64,000 nucleotides of DNA, taken from Roseiarcus sp963772555. Lineage in GTDB: Bacteria; Pseudomonadota; Alphaproteobacteria; Rhizobiales; Beijerinckiaceae. Within the stretch, counting starts at the first letter, position 1. Every line of letters starts with the position of its first letter. The notes under the pieces are model-generated. The model did not search any database and was not told the DNA's origin. It saw only the letters and a program-made list of their open reading frames with translations. A program made the position numbers and the translations under genes. The stretch is from contig CAVYXQ010000015.1 of assembly GCA_963772555.1 (NCBI GenBank), positions 124,001 to 188,000 on the forward strand. Reading direction: 5' to 3'. Below are positions 10,057 to 18,120 of the stretch, piece after piece.

Positions 10057-10503
10057 ATGGACAGCGCAACGCGTGAGAAGATTGTCGCCATCCTTGCGGG
10101 CGCCTACGACATGACGCTCGCCACCATCCGCCCGGACGGATATCCGCAGGCGACGACGGTCGGTTATGTCAACGACGGCGTCAAAATCTACTTCGGCACG
10201 GCGGCCAACTCGCAGAAGGCCCGCAACATCGCCCTCTGCGACAAGGTGTCGCTGACCGTGACCCTTCCTTACGACCGATGGGAGGAGATCCGGGCGCTGT
10301 CGATGGGCGCCCGGGCGGCGCGCGTCACCGACCGCGTGGAGATGGCCAACGTCGGTCGCCTCATGCTGAAGAAGTTCCCGCAAGGCGCGGATTTCGGGCC
10401 GGAAGAGGCCGACAGCATCGCGATCTTCGCCATCTCGCCCGTCGTCGTTTCGGTGCTCGATTATCGCGAGGGCTTTGGGCACACCGAGCTGGTTACGGTC
10501 TAG
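10057..10503 (+). CDS. Pyridoxamine 5'-phosphate oxidase-like (PPOX) FMN-binding protein
   Basis: 148-residue split-barrel protein. The N-terminus MDSATREKIVAIL leads into the typical strand pattern MTLATIRPDGYPQATTVGYV, in which FMN or another flavin is normally bound, followed by KIYFGTAANSQKARNI, a phosphate-contact region in this family. The ATG at 10057 follows GGGAGACGGAG, a good ribosome binding site. The protein is far shorter than PdxH and lacks its C-terminal dimer domain, so it belongs to the general PPOX class 'general stress / F420 or FMN reductase-like' proteins rather than vitamin B6 synthesis. The exact substrate cannot be inferred. Confidence 0.8.
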   Translation: MDSATREKIVAILAGAYDMTLATIRPDGYPQATTVGYVNDGVKIYFGTAANSQKARNIALCDKVSLTVTLPYDRWEEIRALSMGARAARVTDRVEMANVGRLMLKKFPQGADFGPEEADSIAIFAISPVVVSVLDYREGFGHTELVTV

Positions 10504-10620
10504 GAATTGTGGGTTCGGCCGACCCCCGTCTCGGCCACGCCGTCTCCAACCTGTCGCACAGGCTTCGCATTCGTTTTCCAAGGAAACCGCCCGGGCTCCC
10601 GGGCATGACGAGGTTTTCAT

Positions 10621-11487
10621 ATGATCGAAGGCGTGCGGAAGGTCGGCGTGGTCGGCGCGGGCACGATGGGGGCGGGGGTGGCGCAGACCTTCGCCGCCGC
10701 GGGCTATCCGGTCCGCCTGCAGGACGTCGCCGAAGCCGCCATCGGCCGCGCCATGGCGGCGATGAAGAAGAGCCTCGAGCGGCTGGTGGCGCGCGGCAAG
10801 CTCGCCGCCGCCGACCGGGACGCGACGCTCGAGCGCATATCGCCGACAACCAGGATCGACGACCTCGCCGACTGCGATGTCGTGGTCGAGGCCGTGCTCG
10901 AGCGCTTCGACATCAAGAAGGCGGTGATCGCCGACCTCGACCGCGTCTGCCGCAAGGAGACGATCCTGGCCACCAACACCTCGTCGATCTCGGTCACCCG
11001 CATCGCCTCGACCTCGAAGATCCCCGGCCGCGTCATCGGCATGCATTTCTTCAATCCCGTCCCGATCATGCAGCTCGTCGAGATCATTCGCGCGCTGCAG
11101 ACGACCGACGAGACGACCGCGAAAATAACCGCGCTGACCGGGGCCATCGGCAAGAAGGCGCGCGTGTCGAAGGACTCTTACGGCTTCGTCGTCAACCGCG
11201 TGCTGGCGCCGATGATCAACGAGGCGATCAACTGCGTCTATGAGGGCCTCGCCAGCCCTGACGACGTCGACCAGATGATGAAGCTCGGGGCCAACCATCC
11301 GATGGGGCCGCTGTCGCTCGCCGACCTCATCGGCCTCGACATCGTGCTCGACATTATGGAGACGCTCTACAACGGCTTCGACAACTCGAAGTACCGGCCG
11401 AGCCCGTTGCTGAAACAGATGTGCGACGCCGGCTATCTCGGCCGCAAGACGGGCAAGGGCTTCTTCACTTACCCGGCGGCGGCCTGA
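10621..11487 (+). CDS. hbd: 3-hydroxybutyryl-CoA dehydrogenase
   Basis: 288 residues, the normal length of single-domain 3-hydroxyacyl-CoA dehydrogenases. The Rossmann dinucleotide motif GVVGAGTMGAGVAQTFA is at residues 7-23. The catalytic-region motif GMHFFNPVPIMQLVEII follows at about 140, and the C-terminal domain carries KDSYGFVVNRVLAPMINEA and LGANHPMGPLSLADLIGLD. It interconverts 3-hydroxybutyryl-CoA and acetoacetyl-CoA using NAD(P), in butyrate/PHB-related or fatty-acid metabolism. It stands alone, without the thiolase or crotonase genes that often accompany it. A GAGG sequence lies about eight bases before the ATG. Confidence 0.93.
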   Translation: MIEGVRKVGVVGAGTMGAGVAQTFAAAGYPVRLQDVAEAAIGRAMAAMKKSLERLVARGKLAAADRDATLERISPTTRIDDLADCDVVVEAVLERFDIKKAVIADLDRVCRKETILATNTSSISVTRIASTSKIPGRVIGMHFFNPVPIMQLVEIIRALQTTDETTAKITALTGAIGKKARVSKDSYGFVVNRVLAPMINEAINCVYEGLASPDDVDQMMKLGANHPMGPLSLADLIGLDIVLDIMETLYNGFDNSKYRPSPLLKQMCDAGYLGRKTGKGFFTYPAAA

Positions 11488-11622
11488 AGCGGCGCCTGAC
11501 CTCAAGTCAGCGTACGGTTCCAACCCGGGTCCCTCATCGAGGCCCCCGCACCGCGGGCTCGTCGGAGGAGGGTTTCCTGCATCCCATTTTCAGGTGCGCC
11601 CGATCAACATCGACACGTTCGT

Positions 11623-11880
11623 TCAATCCCCTCCAACATTGACCCAATGGTCGCACGGAAAGTGGAACGCGCCCTGCGTGGCGTAAACTACAAACCAATT
11701 GTCCGTCTTGCGCTCGACGTTGAGAACCCTAGCGAATTCGTATTTGAAATTGTCCGACCCGTAGCCGTCGCGATGATAAGTTGGATCGGCATATTCGTCG
11801 TGTTCAAGGTCCAGCAGATCACCGACGCGCACCTGGTCAATCCGGCGCTGGGCGTGATCGCCGATGTAACGGTCTTTCAT
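11623..11880 (-). CDS. Hypothetical protein
   Basis: 85 residues from the ATG at 11880. An in-frame ATG at 11955 would add 25 residues of low-complexity Arg/Thr sequence and is less likely. The protein is acidic-aromatic (HDEYADPTYHRDGYGSDNF), with alternating beta-like stretches (KYEFARVLNVERKTDNWFVVY). There is no signal peptide or membrane segment. It resembles a small single-domain beta protein, but I do not recognise a family. A CRP-type box lies about 200 bases upstream of the start, too far for simple activation. AT content and codon use differ slightly from the neighbouring GC-rich genes. Confidence 0.55.
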   Translation of the reverse strand: MKDRYIGDHAQRRIDQVRVGDLLDLEHDEYADPTYHRDGYGSDNFKYEFARVLNVERKTDNWFVVYATQGAFHFPCDHWVNVGGD

Positions 11881-12085
11881 CGACCGAACGCCTTGCCTTC
11901 TGGGGCGGGATCTCCCTCCCGCCGTTCGGGCCGTAGCCTGCGTCGAGTTGATCAATGGGTGGTCGCCAAAAGTCTTCCGGGGCGGCCGCTGAGATGAACC
12001 GGTTTTACGCGCGATGTTGCGCCGTAAACCCGTGCGGCAAAACCTAACAGCTCTCTCCCGCGTTGCACGCTCCGCGGAAGTGCGC

Positions 12086-12101
12086 TGTGATCCAGCTCAC
12101 A
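12086..12101. promoter_or_regulatory. CRP/FNR-type operator (TGTGA-N6-TCACA)
   Basis: A perfect match to the CRP half-site consensus, TGTGA-TCCAGC-TCACA. Sequence to its right (CAGTGCAATC...TTGCG) resembles the sequence to the right of the second box in this window at 17890, so the two may share an extended promoter architecture on the plus strand. No recognised plus-strand gene follows. Confidence 0.5.
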
Positions 12102-12357
12102 GTGCAATCATCCGATTGCGGCGTAGGCTGAGCCGTGGGCGCGAACGCTGAGCAGAGATTCCTGGGCGGGCCAACGGATTAAGCCGGACCAATTCGCGAC
12201 AGAGACACGACGCACAGGAAAGACCAACGTCTTGCCGGCGCATGGGTCGGAAATCGGGGGCGAGGACCCCTGGCGCCAACCGTAGTACTTAAAATCGCTG
12301 GAAATAACTTGTCCTCTCGCAACTGCGCGGCGGCGCCGGCTCCGCCGGCCTGGTTTC

Positions 12358-12411
12358 GAAGCGGGTTTTCCGCTTCGCGCTCAATTCCCTGTTCCAGGGC
12401 GGAACAGGGAA
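12358..12411. repeat. Two adjacent perfect hairpins
   Basis: Hairpin one: GAAGCGG / CCGCTTC (12358-12376) with loop GTTTT. Hairpin two: an 11-bp stem TTCCCTGTTCC / GGAACAGGGAA (12385-12411) with loop AGGGC. The tips are unlike a terminator because no T-run follows on either strand at the right place. They resemble palindromic intergenic repeats of alphaproteobacteria. Confidence 0.6.
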
Positions 12412-12597
12412 AATCATTTCGCTGTTCCGTCTTCATCTTGCGCACGAGCGCATCCGCTGAACGGAATGAAATCCCATGGATTTGCGCGCAAACCCGAGGG
12501 GCGGCCGGGAGCGATTTTTCGATTCGCAGGGATTATCAGGGAAAAACAGGCGGAGCGGCTTCGTCGGGCCGGCTGAAGAAATCCGCTTGAGCGCGGC

Positions 12598-13869
12598 TCA
12601 GATCGCCTGCGCCGGCTCGGCGTTCGCGCAGGCGCCGATCCGCCGGTCGTAGTAGCGCCGCTCGGCCGGGCTGCGGGCGAGCGCCCGCGCCTCGTTGAAG
12701 CGCCGGCGCGCCGCCGTCGAGTCGCCGCGGCGCAGCTCGAGCTCGCCGAGCGCGGCAGGGAAAAAGGGATAGAGGGCGAAGCGGTCGCTCTCCTCGATCC
12801 GGCCGATCTCCTCGAGGCCCCGCTCCGGCCCCTCCCTCTGCGCAATGGCGATCGCCCGGTTGAGCGCCACGATCGGCCCGGGCCGCATCGCCATCAGCAT
12901 GTCGTAGAGCCAGACGATCTCGGTCCAGTCGGTGTCCTCGACGCTCGCGGCGCGCGCGTGGGCCGCCGCCAGGGCCGCCTCGAGGTGATACGAAGTCACC
13001 TGCGCGCCGTTGGCGGCGAGCGACAGGAAGTCGAGCCCTTCCGCGATCAGCCGACGGTCCCATTGCGATCTGTCCTGGTCGAAGAGGGCGACGAGATCGC
13101 CGGCGGCGTCGAGGCGGGCCGGCAGGCGGGCGGCGTTGAGGCTCATGAGCGCGGCGAGCGCGTAGGTCGCCGGCGTGCGGCCCCGCGGATGGGCGAGGAG
13201 CAGGGCCGCCAGCCGCATCGCCTCGCGGCAAAGCTCGGCGCGCACCGCCGACAAGGGCGAGGCGCCGTGGTAGCCCTCGTTGAACAGCAGGTAGAGGGCG
13301 CGCCGCACTGCCGGCAGACGCGCATCGAAGTCATGGGCGACGCCGACGTCGAACAGCCGCTTCGAAGCGGCGAGCGCCCGTTTCGCCCGGGTGATCCGCT
13401 TCTCGACGGCGTCGCGGCCGCTCATCAGCGCCGCGGCGACCTCGCCGACGCTGAAACCGCAGAGGATATGCAGAATGAGCGCCACCTGCGCCGCCTCGGG
13501 CAGGCGCGGTTGGCAGCAGGCGAACATCATCCGCAGGAGGTCGTCCTTGATCGCGTCGGCGGCGAAATATTCCTCGACGACCGGCGCGAGCGTCCATTCG
13601 CTCTGCAGATGGCGCCCGAGCTCCGGCGCAAAGGTCCGCGCGGTGCGCTCGCGCCGCAGGGCGTCGAGCGCACGGTTCTTCGCCGTCGCCATCAGCCAGG
13701 CGGCGGGATTGTCGGGGACGCCGCGGAACTTCCACACCTCCGCGGCGCGGCAGAACGCTTCCTGGACGACGTCTTCCGCCAGAGCGAGATTGTGCACGCC
13801 GAGGAGCCGCGTCAGCGCCGCGACCATGCGGCCCGCTTCGTGGCGGAAGAGACGTTCGTCGAGCTGCAT
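12598..13869 (-). CDS. ECF42-type RNA polymerase sigma factor
   Basis: 423-residue extracytoplasmic-function sigma factor with a long C-terminal extension, as in the ECF42 group. Sigma region 2 is at about residues 10-80 (AEDVVQEAFCRAAEVW; NPAAWLMATAKNRALDALRRE). Region 4 is at about 115-170 (LRMMFACCQPRLPEAAQ; LCGFSVGEVAAALM). The remaining 250 residues form a TPR-like C-terminal domain (LYLLFNEGYHGAS; LYDMLMAMRPGPIVALNRA), which in characterised members is needed for activity. No anti-sigma factor is present, which is normal for this group. It starts six bases after the DGPF gene, its conserved partner, so the two are co-transcribed. Confidence 0.92.
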   Translation of the reverse strand: MQLDERLFRHEAGRMVAALTRLLGVHNLALAEDVVQEAFCRAAEVWKFRGVPDNPAAWLMATAKNRALDALRRERTARTFAPELGRHLQSEWTLAPVVEEYFAADAIKDDLLRMMFACCQPRLPEAAQVALILHILCGFSVGEVAAALMSGRDAVEKRITRAKRALAASKRLFDVGVAHDFDARLPAVRRALYLLFNEGYHGASPLSAVRAELCREAMRLAALLLAHPRGRTPATYALAALMSLNAARLPARLDAAGDLVALFDQDRSQWDRRLIAEGLDFLSLAANGAQVTSYHLEAALAAAHARAASVEDTDWTEIVWLYDMLMAMRPGPIVALNRAIAIAQREGPERGLEEIGRIEESDRFALYPFFPAALGELELRRGDSTAARRRFNEARALARSPAERRYYDRRIGACANAEPAQAI

Positions 13870-13875
13870 CTACAT

Positions 13876-14220
13876 CTACATGTTCATTTTCATGACCGGA
13901 CGCACTTCGACGGCCCCGCCGGCCTCGAGGATCGGGCAACCCTTGGCGATTTCCGCCGCATGGGCGAGATCGCTGGCCTCGATCAGCGTATAGCCGCCGA
14001 TCACGTCCTTGGCCTCGGCGAACGGGCCGTCGTTGACGGCGATCGGCTTGCCGCGGACGATCTTGCCGCTGTTCTCAAGCGGATGCCCCGGATCCTTGAT
14101 CAAGCCTTTGGCGCCCATGTCCTTGAACCAGGCCATCCATTTTTCCATGATCTTCTGCCGCTCTTCCGGAGAGGCCCCTGCGCCGGCTGCGCCTCGGTAG
14201 AGGAAAGTGAATTCGCCCAT
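13876..14220 (-). CDS. YCII/DGPF-domain protein, partner of the ECF42 sigma factor
   Basis: 114 residues with the signature NDGPFAEAKDVIGGY (about 70-84) that gives the DGPF family its name, in a YCII-like ferredoxin fold. Such genes sit almost always next to ECF42 sigma factors. Their function is unknown; they may be enzymes or ligand sensors. An AAGGAG ribosome binding site precedes the ATG at 14220. The C-terminal MKMNM and the stop lie directly before the sigma-factor start, and an ATGTAG triplet pair in the gap could allow reinitiation. Confidence 0.9.
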   Translation of the reverse strand: MGEFTFLYRGAAGAGASPEERQKIMEKWMAWFKDMGAKGLIKDPGHPLENSGKIVRGKPIAVNDGPFAEAKDVIGGYTLIEASDLAHAAEIAKGCPILEAGGAVEVRPVMKMNM

Positions 14221-14298
14221 GTGAAGCTCCTTGCTTGGATGTGAGCGGCCTTAGGACGTTCGGCGAGCGCCGGCGCGGACAAGATTTTTAGCAGACGG

Positions 14299-14862
14299 CT
14301 ACTCCAGGTTCGTGTGCCGCGCGCGCATGGTCTCCGCGGTCTCGTTGAAGCGCGGACGGAGCTTGAGGATTGCCAGTTCGAAGGCGATCATCTGCGCCGT
14401 CTCGAACAGCGAGCCCATCGGCAGGATCGAGACTTTGCCGCCTTGGTCGCTAGCCATCGTCTGGGCCGGAATGACGGTCACGACGTCGACGTGCCTGGCG
14501 AGCTCGCCTTTGGGCTGGGCGGTGATGAGCGCCGTGCGCGCGCCGGCCTTGCGGGCGATGCCGAGCAGCGCCCGGGCAGTCGCCAGATCGCCGGGTCCGG
14601 CGGAGGCGAAGAAGAGGTCGCCGTGGCCGACCTCGGGCGCCGTCATGTCGCCCCAGACCGCAACGTTGCGGCCCATGTGGAACAGCCGCATGGCGAAGCC
14701 GCGCATCTGCAGTCCCTCGCGGCCGAGGCCGAAAACGACGACGCGCCTGGCCTTGACGACCTCCTCGATCAGCCCATCGAGCGCGTCGTCCGGCATCGCC
14801 GCGAACACCGCCGAAAGATCGGCGAGCGCGCCTTTGGCGAGATGGCTGAGACTCTCCGACAT
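14299..14862 (-). CDS. 6-phospho-3-hexuloisomerase-like SIS-domain protein
   Basis: 187 residues, the length of HxlB/PHI. The SIS (sugar isomerase) fold is visible as VVFGLGREGLQMRGFAMRL, then GPGDLATARALLGIARKAGA and the phosphate-binding ALITAQPKGELARHVD. PHI converts 3-hexulose 6-phosphate to fructose 6-phosphate in the ribulose monophosphate route of formaldehyde assimilation. No 3-hexulose-6-phosphate synthase gene lies beside it, so a different sugar-phosphate substrate is possible. The start at ATG 14862 has a GAGAGGGG site. It diverges from the phosphomannomutase gene across a 157-base gap, which suggests a shared role in hexose-phosphate conversion. Confidence 0.8.
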   Translation of the reverse strand: MSESLSHLAKGALADLSAVFAAMPDDALDGLIEEVVKARRVVVFGLGREGLQMRGFAMRLFHMGRNVAVWGDMTAPEVGHGDLFFASAGPGDLATARALLGIARKAGARTALITAQPKGELARHVDVVTVIPAQTMASDQGGKVSILPMGSLFETAQMIAFELAILKLRPRFNETAETMRARHTNLE

Positions 14863-15019
14863 AGACCCCTCTCCCGATAATAGGAGCGCAGACTAGCGCG
14901 GGTCGCAGCTGAGGGGAAAGGCGCGCGATGGACGGGACGTTCGGTCTGTTTTCACAAGACCCGGACCAGTATAAGGGTCACGCCGGCCAATCGCCGATCT
15001 TTTCGTTCCCGACCGAGGC

Positions 15020-16528
15020 GTGAGCCCCTTGTTTCCCAAGCCGTCGCCGCAGCTCTTCCCCAACACCTACGCCTACGAATCGCAGCCGATGGTCAAGCCG
15101 ACCGGCTTTCGCGAATATGATGCGCGCTGGCTGTTCGAGAAAGAGATCAACCTCATGGGCGTGCAGGCGCTCGGCCTTGGCCTCGCGCGTCTGCTGAAGG
15201 AGCTCGGCGTTCCCCGCGAGGTCGTCGTCGGCCACGATTTCCGCAGCTATTCGGCCTCGATCAAGCTGGCGCTGACGGCCGGGCTGATGGCGGGTGGGGC
15301 GAAAGTCAGCGACATAGGCCTGGCGATCACGCCGATGGCCTATTTCGCCCAGTTCGCGCTCGATGTCCCGGCCGTGGCGATGGTCACCGCCTCGCACAAC
15401 GAGAACGGCTGGACCGGCGTCAAGATGGGCGCGGCGCGCCCGGTGACGTTCGGGCCGGAGGAAATGGGGCGGCTGCGCGACATCGTGATCGGCGGCGACT
15501 ACGGTCCCGAGCCGGGCGGGTCTTACGCCTTCGTGCCCGACTTTCCCGCCCGTTACATCGCCGACCTGACCAGCCGGCCTCGGTTCGCCCGCAAAATGAA
15601 AGTCGTCGCCGCCTGCGGCAACGGCGCGGCCGGGGCCTTTGCGCCGAAGCTTCTTAGCGCGCTCGGCGTCGAGGTCGCGCCTCTCGACTGCGATCTCGAC
15701 TATACCTTCCCGCGCTACAACCCGAACCCGGAAGACCTGCGGATGCTGCATGCGATGGCGGAGGCGGTGAAGGCCACGGGCGCGGACGTCGCACTCGGCT
15801 TCGACGGCGACGGCGACCGCTGCGGCGTCGTCGACAACGAGGGCCATGAAATCTTCGCCGATAAGATCGGCGTCATGCTGGCGCGGGACCTCTCGAAGCT
15901 GCACCCGAACGCCGCGTTCGTCGTCGACGTCAAGTCGACCGGCCTCTTCGCTTCCGACCCTACGCTTTTGGCCAACGGCGCCAAGGTCGATTTCTGGAAG
16001 ACCGGCCATTCGCACATCAAGCGCCGCGTGCGCGACCTCAATGCCCTGGCCGGGTTCGAGAAGTCGGGCCATTTCTTCTTCAACGCGCCAGTCGGTCGCG
16101 GCTACGACGATGGCTTCGTTACCGCAATCGCCGTCCTCGACATGTTGGACCGCCATCCGCGGACGTCGATCGCCGATCTCTACCGAGGCCTGCCCAGGAC
16201 CTGGGGCTCGCCGACCATGTCGGCCCATTGCGCCGACGAAGTGAAATACGAGGTGGCGGAGCGCGTCGTCGAGCGGGTCCGGCAGATGCGGGAAAAGGGC
16301 GAGGCGCTGACCGGCCAGCCGATCCGCGACCTAGTCACGGTCAACGGCGTCCGGGTCACGGCGGCGGACGGGACGTGGGGCCTGGTGCGTGCGTCCTCCA
16401 ACAAGCCCGAGCTCGTCGTCGTCGTCGAAAGTCCGGTCTCGGAAGCGCGCATGCGCGAGATGTTCCACGCGGTCGACGCTCTCCTGCGCGAGAATGCCGA
16501 AGTCGGCGCCTACAACCAGACGATCTGA
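15020..16528 (+). CDS. Phosphomannomutase/phosphoglucomutase
   Basis: 502-residue alpha-D-phosphohexomutase. The active-site phosphoserine loop TASHNENGWTG is at about residue 129, the metal-binding loop GFDGDGDRCGVV at about 260, the sugar-binding loop FEKSGHFFF at about 350 and the phosphate-binding C-terminal loop VRASSNKPELVVV at about 455. It interconverts mannose or glucose 1- and 6-phosphates for polysaccharide and GDP-mannose supply. The GTG at 15020 is chosen because relatives have the same leader (FPKPSPQLFPNTYAYES) before the conserved VKPTGFREYDARW. The downstream glycosylase gene starts 13 bases after its stop. Confidence 0.92.
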   Translation: MSPLFPKPSPQLFPNTYAYESQPMVKPTGFREYDARWLFEKEINLMGVQALGLGLARLLKELGVPREVVVGHDFRSYSASIKLALTAGLMAGGAKVSDIGLAITPMAYFAQFALDVPAVAMVTASHNENGWTGVKMGAARPVTFGPEEMGRLRDIVIGGDYGPEPGGSYAFVPDFPARYIADLTSRPRFARKMKVVAACGNGAAGAFAPKLLSALGVEVAPLDCDLDYTFPRYNPNPEDLRMLHAMAEAVKATGADVALGFDGDGDRCGVVDNEGHEIFADKIGVMLARDLSKLHPNAAFVVDVKSTGLFASDPTLLANGAKVDFWKTGHSHIKRRVRDLNALAGFEKSGHFFFNAPVGRGYDDGFVTAIAVLDMLDRHPRTSIADLYRGLPRTWGSPTMSAHCADEVKYEVAERVVERVRQMREKGEALTGQPIRDLVTVNGVRVTAADGTWGLVRASSNKPELVVVVESPVSEARMREMFHAVDALLRENAEVGAYNQTI

Positions 16529-16541
16529 GCGAAACTCGGCT

Positions 16542-17045
16542 ATGCGGCAGGATGTCTTGCCCGATGTGCTCGAGCGGGGCCTCAAGGTCGTTTTCTGCGG
16601 CAGCGCCGCCGGAACCGTATCGGCTGCGCGCGGAGCCTATTACGCCCATCCCCGGAACAAATTCTGGCTGGCTCTCTATGCCGTCGGCCTGACGCCCCGC
16701 CTCTTGCGGCCGGAGCAATTCGGAGAGGTCACGCAATGGGGCATCGGCCTCACCGACATCGCCAAGCATGCGTACGGCATGGATCGCGAACTGCCGCGAG
16801 GCGCTCTGGGGCCCGACGCCTGCGGCGCGCTGACGGAAAAGATCAGAGCCCATGAGCCGAAGCTTCTCGCCTTCACCAGTCTCAACGCGGGCCGGCGCTG
16901 GCTCGGCCGGGCGGCCGGTCCGGGCGACAGCGGCGAAAGCATTGGCGGGACGCGCGTCTGGCTGCTCCCTTCCCCTTCACCGGCGGCGGACTGGAACTGG
17001 GATGCGTCCTGGTGGCGGAGCTTGGCCGAGGAGGCGGGTCGATAG
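16542..17045 (+). CDS. Mug-like mismatch-specific uracil/thymine DNA glycosylase
   Basis: 167 residues with the uracil-DNA glycosylase fold of the Mug/TDG-like group. Motif 1 reads VVFCGSAAGTVSAARGAYYA, where classical Mug has GINPG, so the usual catalytic Asn position is replaced by a small residue. The conserved AHPRNKFW and TQWGIGLTDIAKHA segments follow. The enzyme would remove uracil or a deaminated base opposite guanine in DNA repair. The ATG at 16542 lies just after the mutase gene and the stop at 17045 meets that of the convergent Crp/Fnr gene. Assignment to the subfamily is by motif only. Confidence 0.82.
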   Translation: MRQDVLPDVLERGLKVVFCGSAAGTVSAARGAYYAHPRNKFWLALYAVGLTPRLLRPEQFGEVTQWGIGLTDIAKHAYGMDRELPRGALGPDACGALTEKIRAHEPKLLAFTSLNAGRRWLGRAAGPGDSGESIGGTRVWLLPSPSPAADWNWDASWWRSLAEEAGR

Positions 17046-17046
17046 A

Positions 17047-17790
17047 CTACCCGCTGCTCACCGCGTCGATCTCGGCGCTCAGTCTGAGCGTGTCCTTGAT
17101 GACGATCGCCCCGCGCCGGCGCTCGATCAGGCCGTCGCGCTCCATGGCGTTGATTTCTCGCGAGACGGTCTCCCGGCGGGTGTTGATGCGGGCGGCGAGT
17201 TCGGATTGATTGGGCGGCGTCACGATGATCGCGCGCCTCGGGTCGTCGCGGTCGGGCCGGGCGAGGCGCAGGAGCTCGGCATGGACCCGCCCGCGAACAT
17301 TGAGCGCATTGAGCTCGCCGAGCCTCCGCGACATCGACCGGCACATGTGAATGAGCGTCGCAACGACGGCCTCGCCGAGCGGCCGATGAGAGAACATCGT
17401 GTCGACAAACACCGAGGCCGGCATTTTCGCCACCAGCGACTCGGTGACGGCGAAAACGCTGGCGGCGCGTGGCGCGCCGTCGAAGGCGGCCATTTCGCCG
17501 AAGAAGGCGCCGGCGAGCATGTCGTTGAAAATGACGTCCTGGCGCGCCATGTTGAGCACCGCGCGCAAGTGACCGGTCATGATGAAATAGACGTCGCGAT
17601 CATGCGCGGATTGATCGAGGATCCAGGCGCCCGCCTGTATCTTTCGCCAGACGCACTGGTGATCCAGAACCCGGCAGGCTTCTGCATCGAGCGTCTTGAA
17701 ACAGGGGTGCGCCGCAAGCGTGTTCGGGGCCAACATCGCTTCCGCCAACATCTCGTGGCGAAGCGTGACGTAAGGACGTCCGCACGTCAA
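17047..17790 (-). CDS. Crp/Fnr-family transcriptional regulator
   Basis: 247 residues. An N-terminal cyclic-nucleotide-like beta roll (about 25-140; DVYFIMTGHLRAVLNMA; GAFFGEMAAFDGAPRAASVFA) is followed by a dimer helix and a C-terminal winged helix-turn-helix (NQSELAARINTRRETVSREI). The recognition helix has R-R-E-T-V-S-R, the Arg-Glu-x-x-x-Arg pattern by which CRP reads TGTGA. The roll retains a Gly-Glu (FGEM) and Arg (PRAAS) pair typical of cAMP-binding members. There is no FNR-type cysteine cluster, although four scattered N-terminal Cys occur. A perfect TGTGA-N6-TCACA site lies 100 bases upstream (17890), which suggests autoregulation. Confidence 0.9.
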   Translation of the reverse strand: MTCGRPYVTLRHEMLAEAMLAPNTLAAHPCFKTLDAEACRVLDHQCVWRKIQAGAWILDQSAHDRDVYFIMTGHLRAVLNMARQDVIFNDMLAGAFFGEMAAFDGAPRAASVFAVTESLVAKMPASVFVDTMFSHRPLGEAVVATLIHMCRSMSRRLGELNALNVRGRVHAELLRLARPDRDDPRRAIIVTPPNQSELAARINTRRETVSREINAMERDGLIERRRGAIVIKDTLRLSAEIDAVSSG

Positions 17791-18120
17791 GCTTTTTTAC
17801 GGCTATTGACCGGCAAAAGATTGGCGATTGCACTGGACCTCCAAATCTTGGTGATCCGTGGCATTCCCATTTCGTAACGGCGTAAGCGATGTGACGCGGC
17901 TCACAGCGCCAATCGCCCGGATGCGCATAATAGAGTCTATCGCAGGGGATTGCACCCTGGAGAAGCAACACGCAATACCGCGCCGCCGCCCTGGGGCGGG
18001 CACGCAGCGCGGCCCCCGCCGAGCCTCCCATCGCGCGGGGACCAAGGGCGCGGCGCCTCGGCTTTCCGCGGGCCGGGGCGTCGCGCTCGTCGTTCCGGCG
18101 CGGCCGCAACGCAGTCGCTG
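17791..18120. other. Intergenic region with CRP-like box
   Basis: 330 bases between the Crp/Fnr gene and the small secreted-protein gene. It contains the palindromic box at 17890-17905 and, to its right on the plus strand, CATAAT at 17926-17931. No convincing coding region is present; the plus-strand short frames lack ribosome binding sites. Confidence 0.6.
17890..17905. promoter_or_regulatory. CRP/FNR-type operator upstream of the Crp/Fnr gene
   Basis: Perfect TGTGA-CGCGGC-TCACA. The centre lies 107 bases upstream of the regulator's ATG on the minus strand. On the plus strand a CATAAT -10-like hexamer begins 29 bases from the centre, giving the geometry of a class II activated promoter (site near -41). 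The box may therefore repress or activate the regulator gene, or drive a short plus-strand transcript. Confidence 0.6.

Larger units (their letters stand above)
11881..12597. other. Intergenic region with CRP-like box and hairpins
   Basis: About 700 bases without a convincing gene. It holds the TGTGA-N6-TCACA box at 12086-12101 and a group of perfect hairpins at 12358-12411. Short open frames here have no ribosome binding site or recognisable product. It may be the decayed remains of a repeat element. Confidence 0.6.

Noticed and set aside
12309..12590. 93-codon plus-strand frame
   Set aside because: No ribosome binding site, overlaps perfect hairpins, no similarity; probably part of a repeat.
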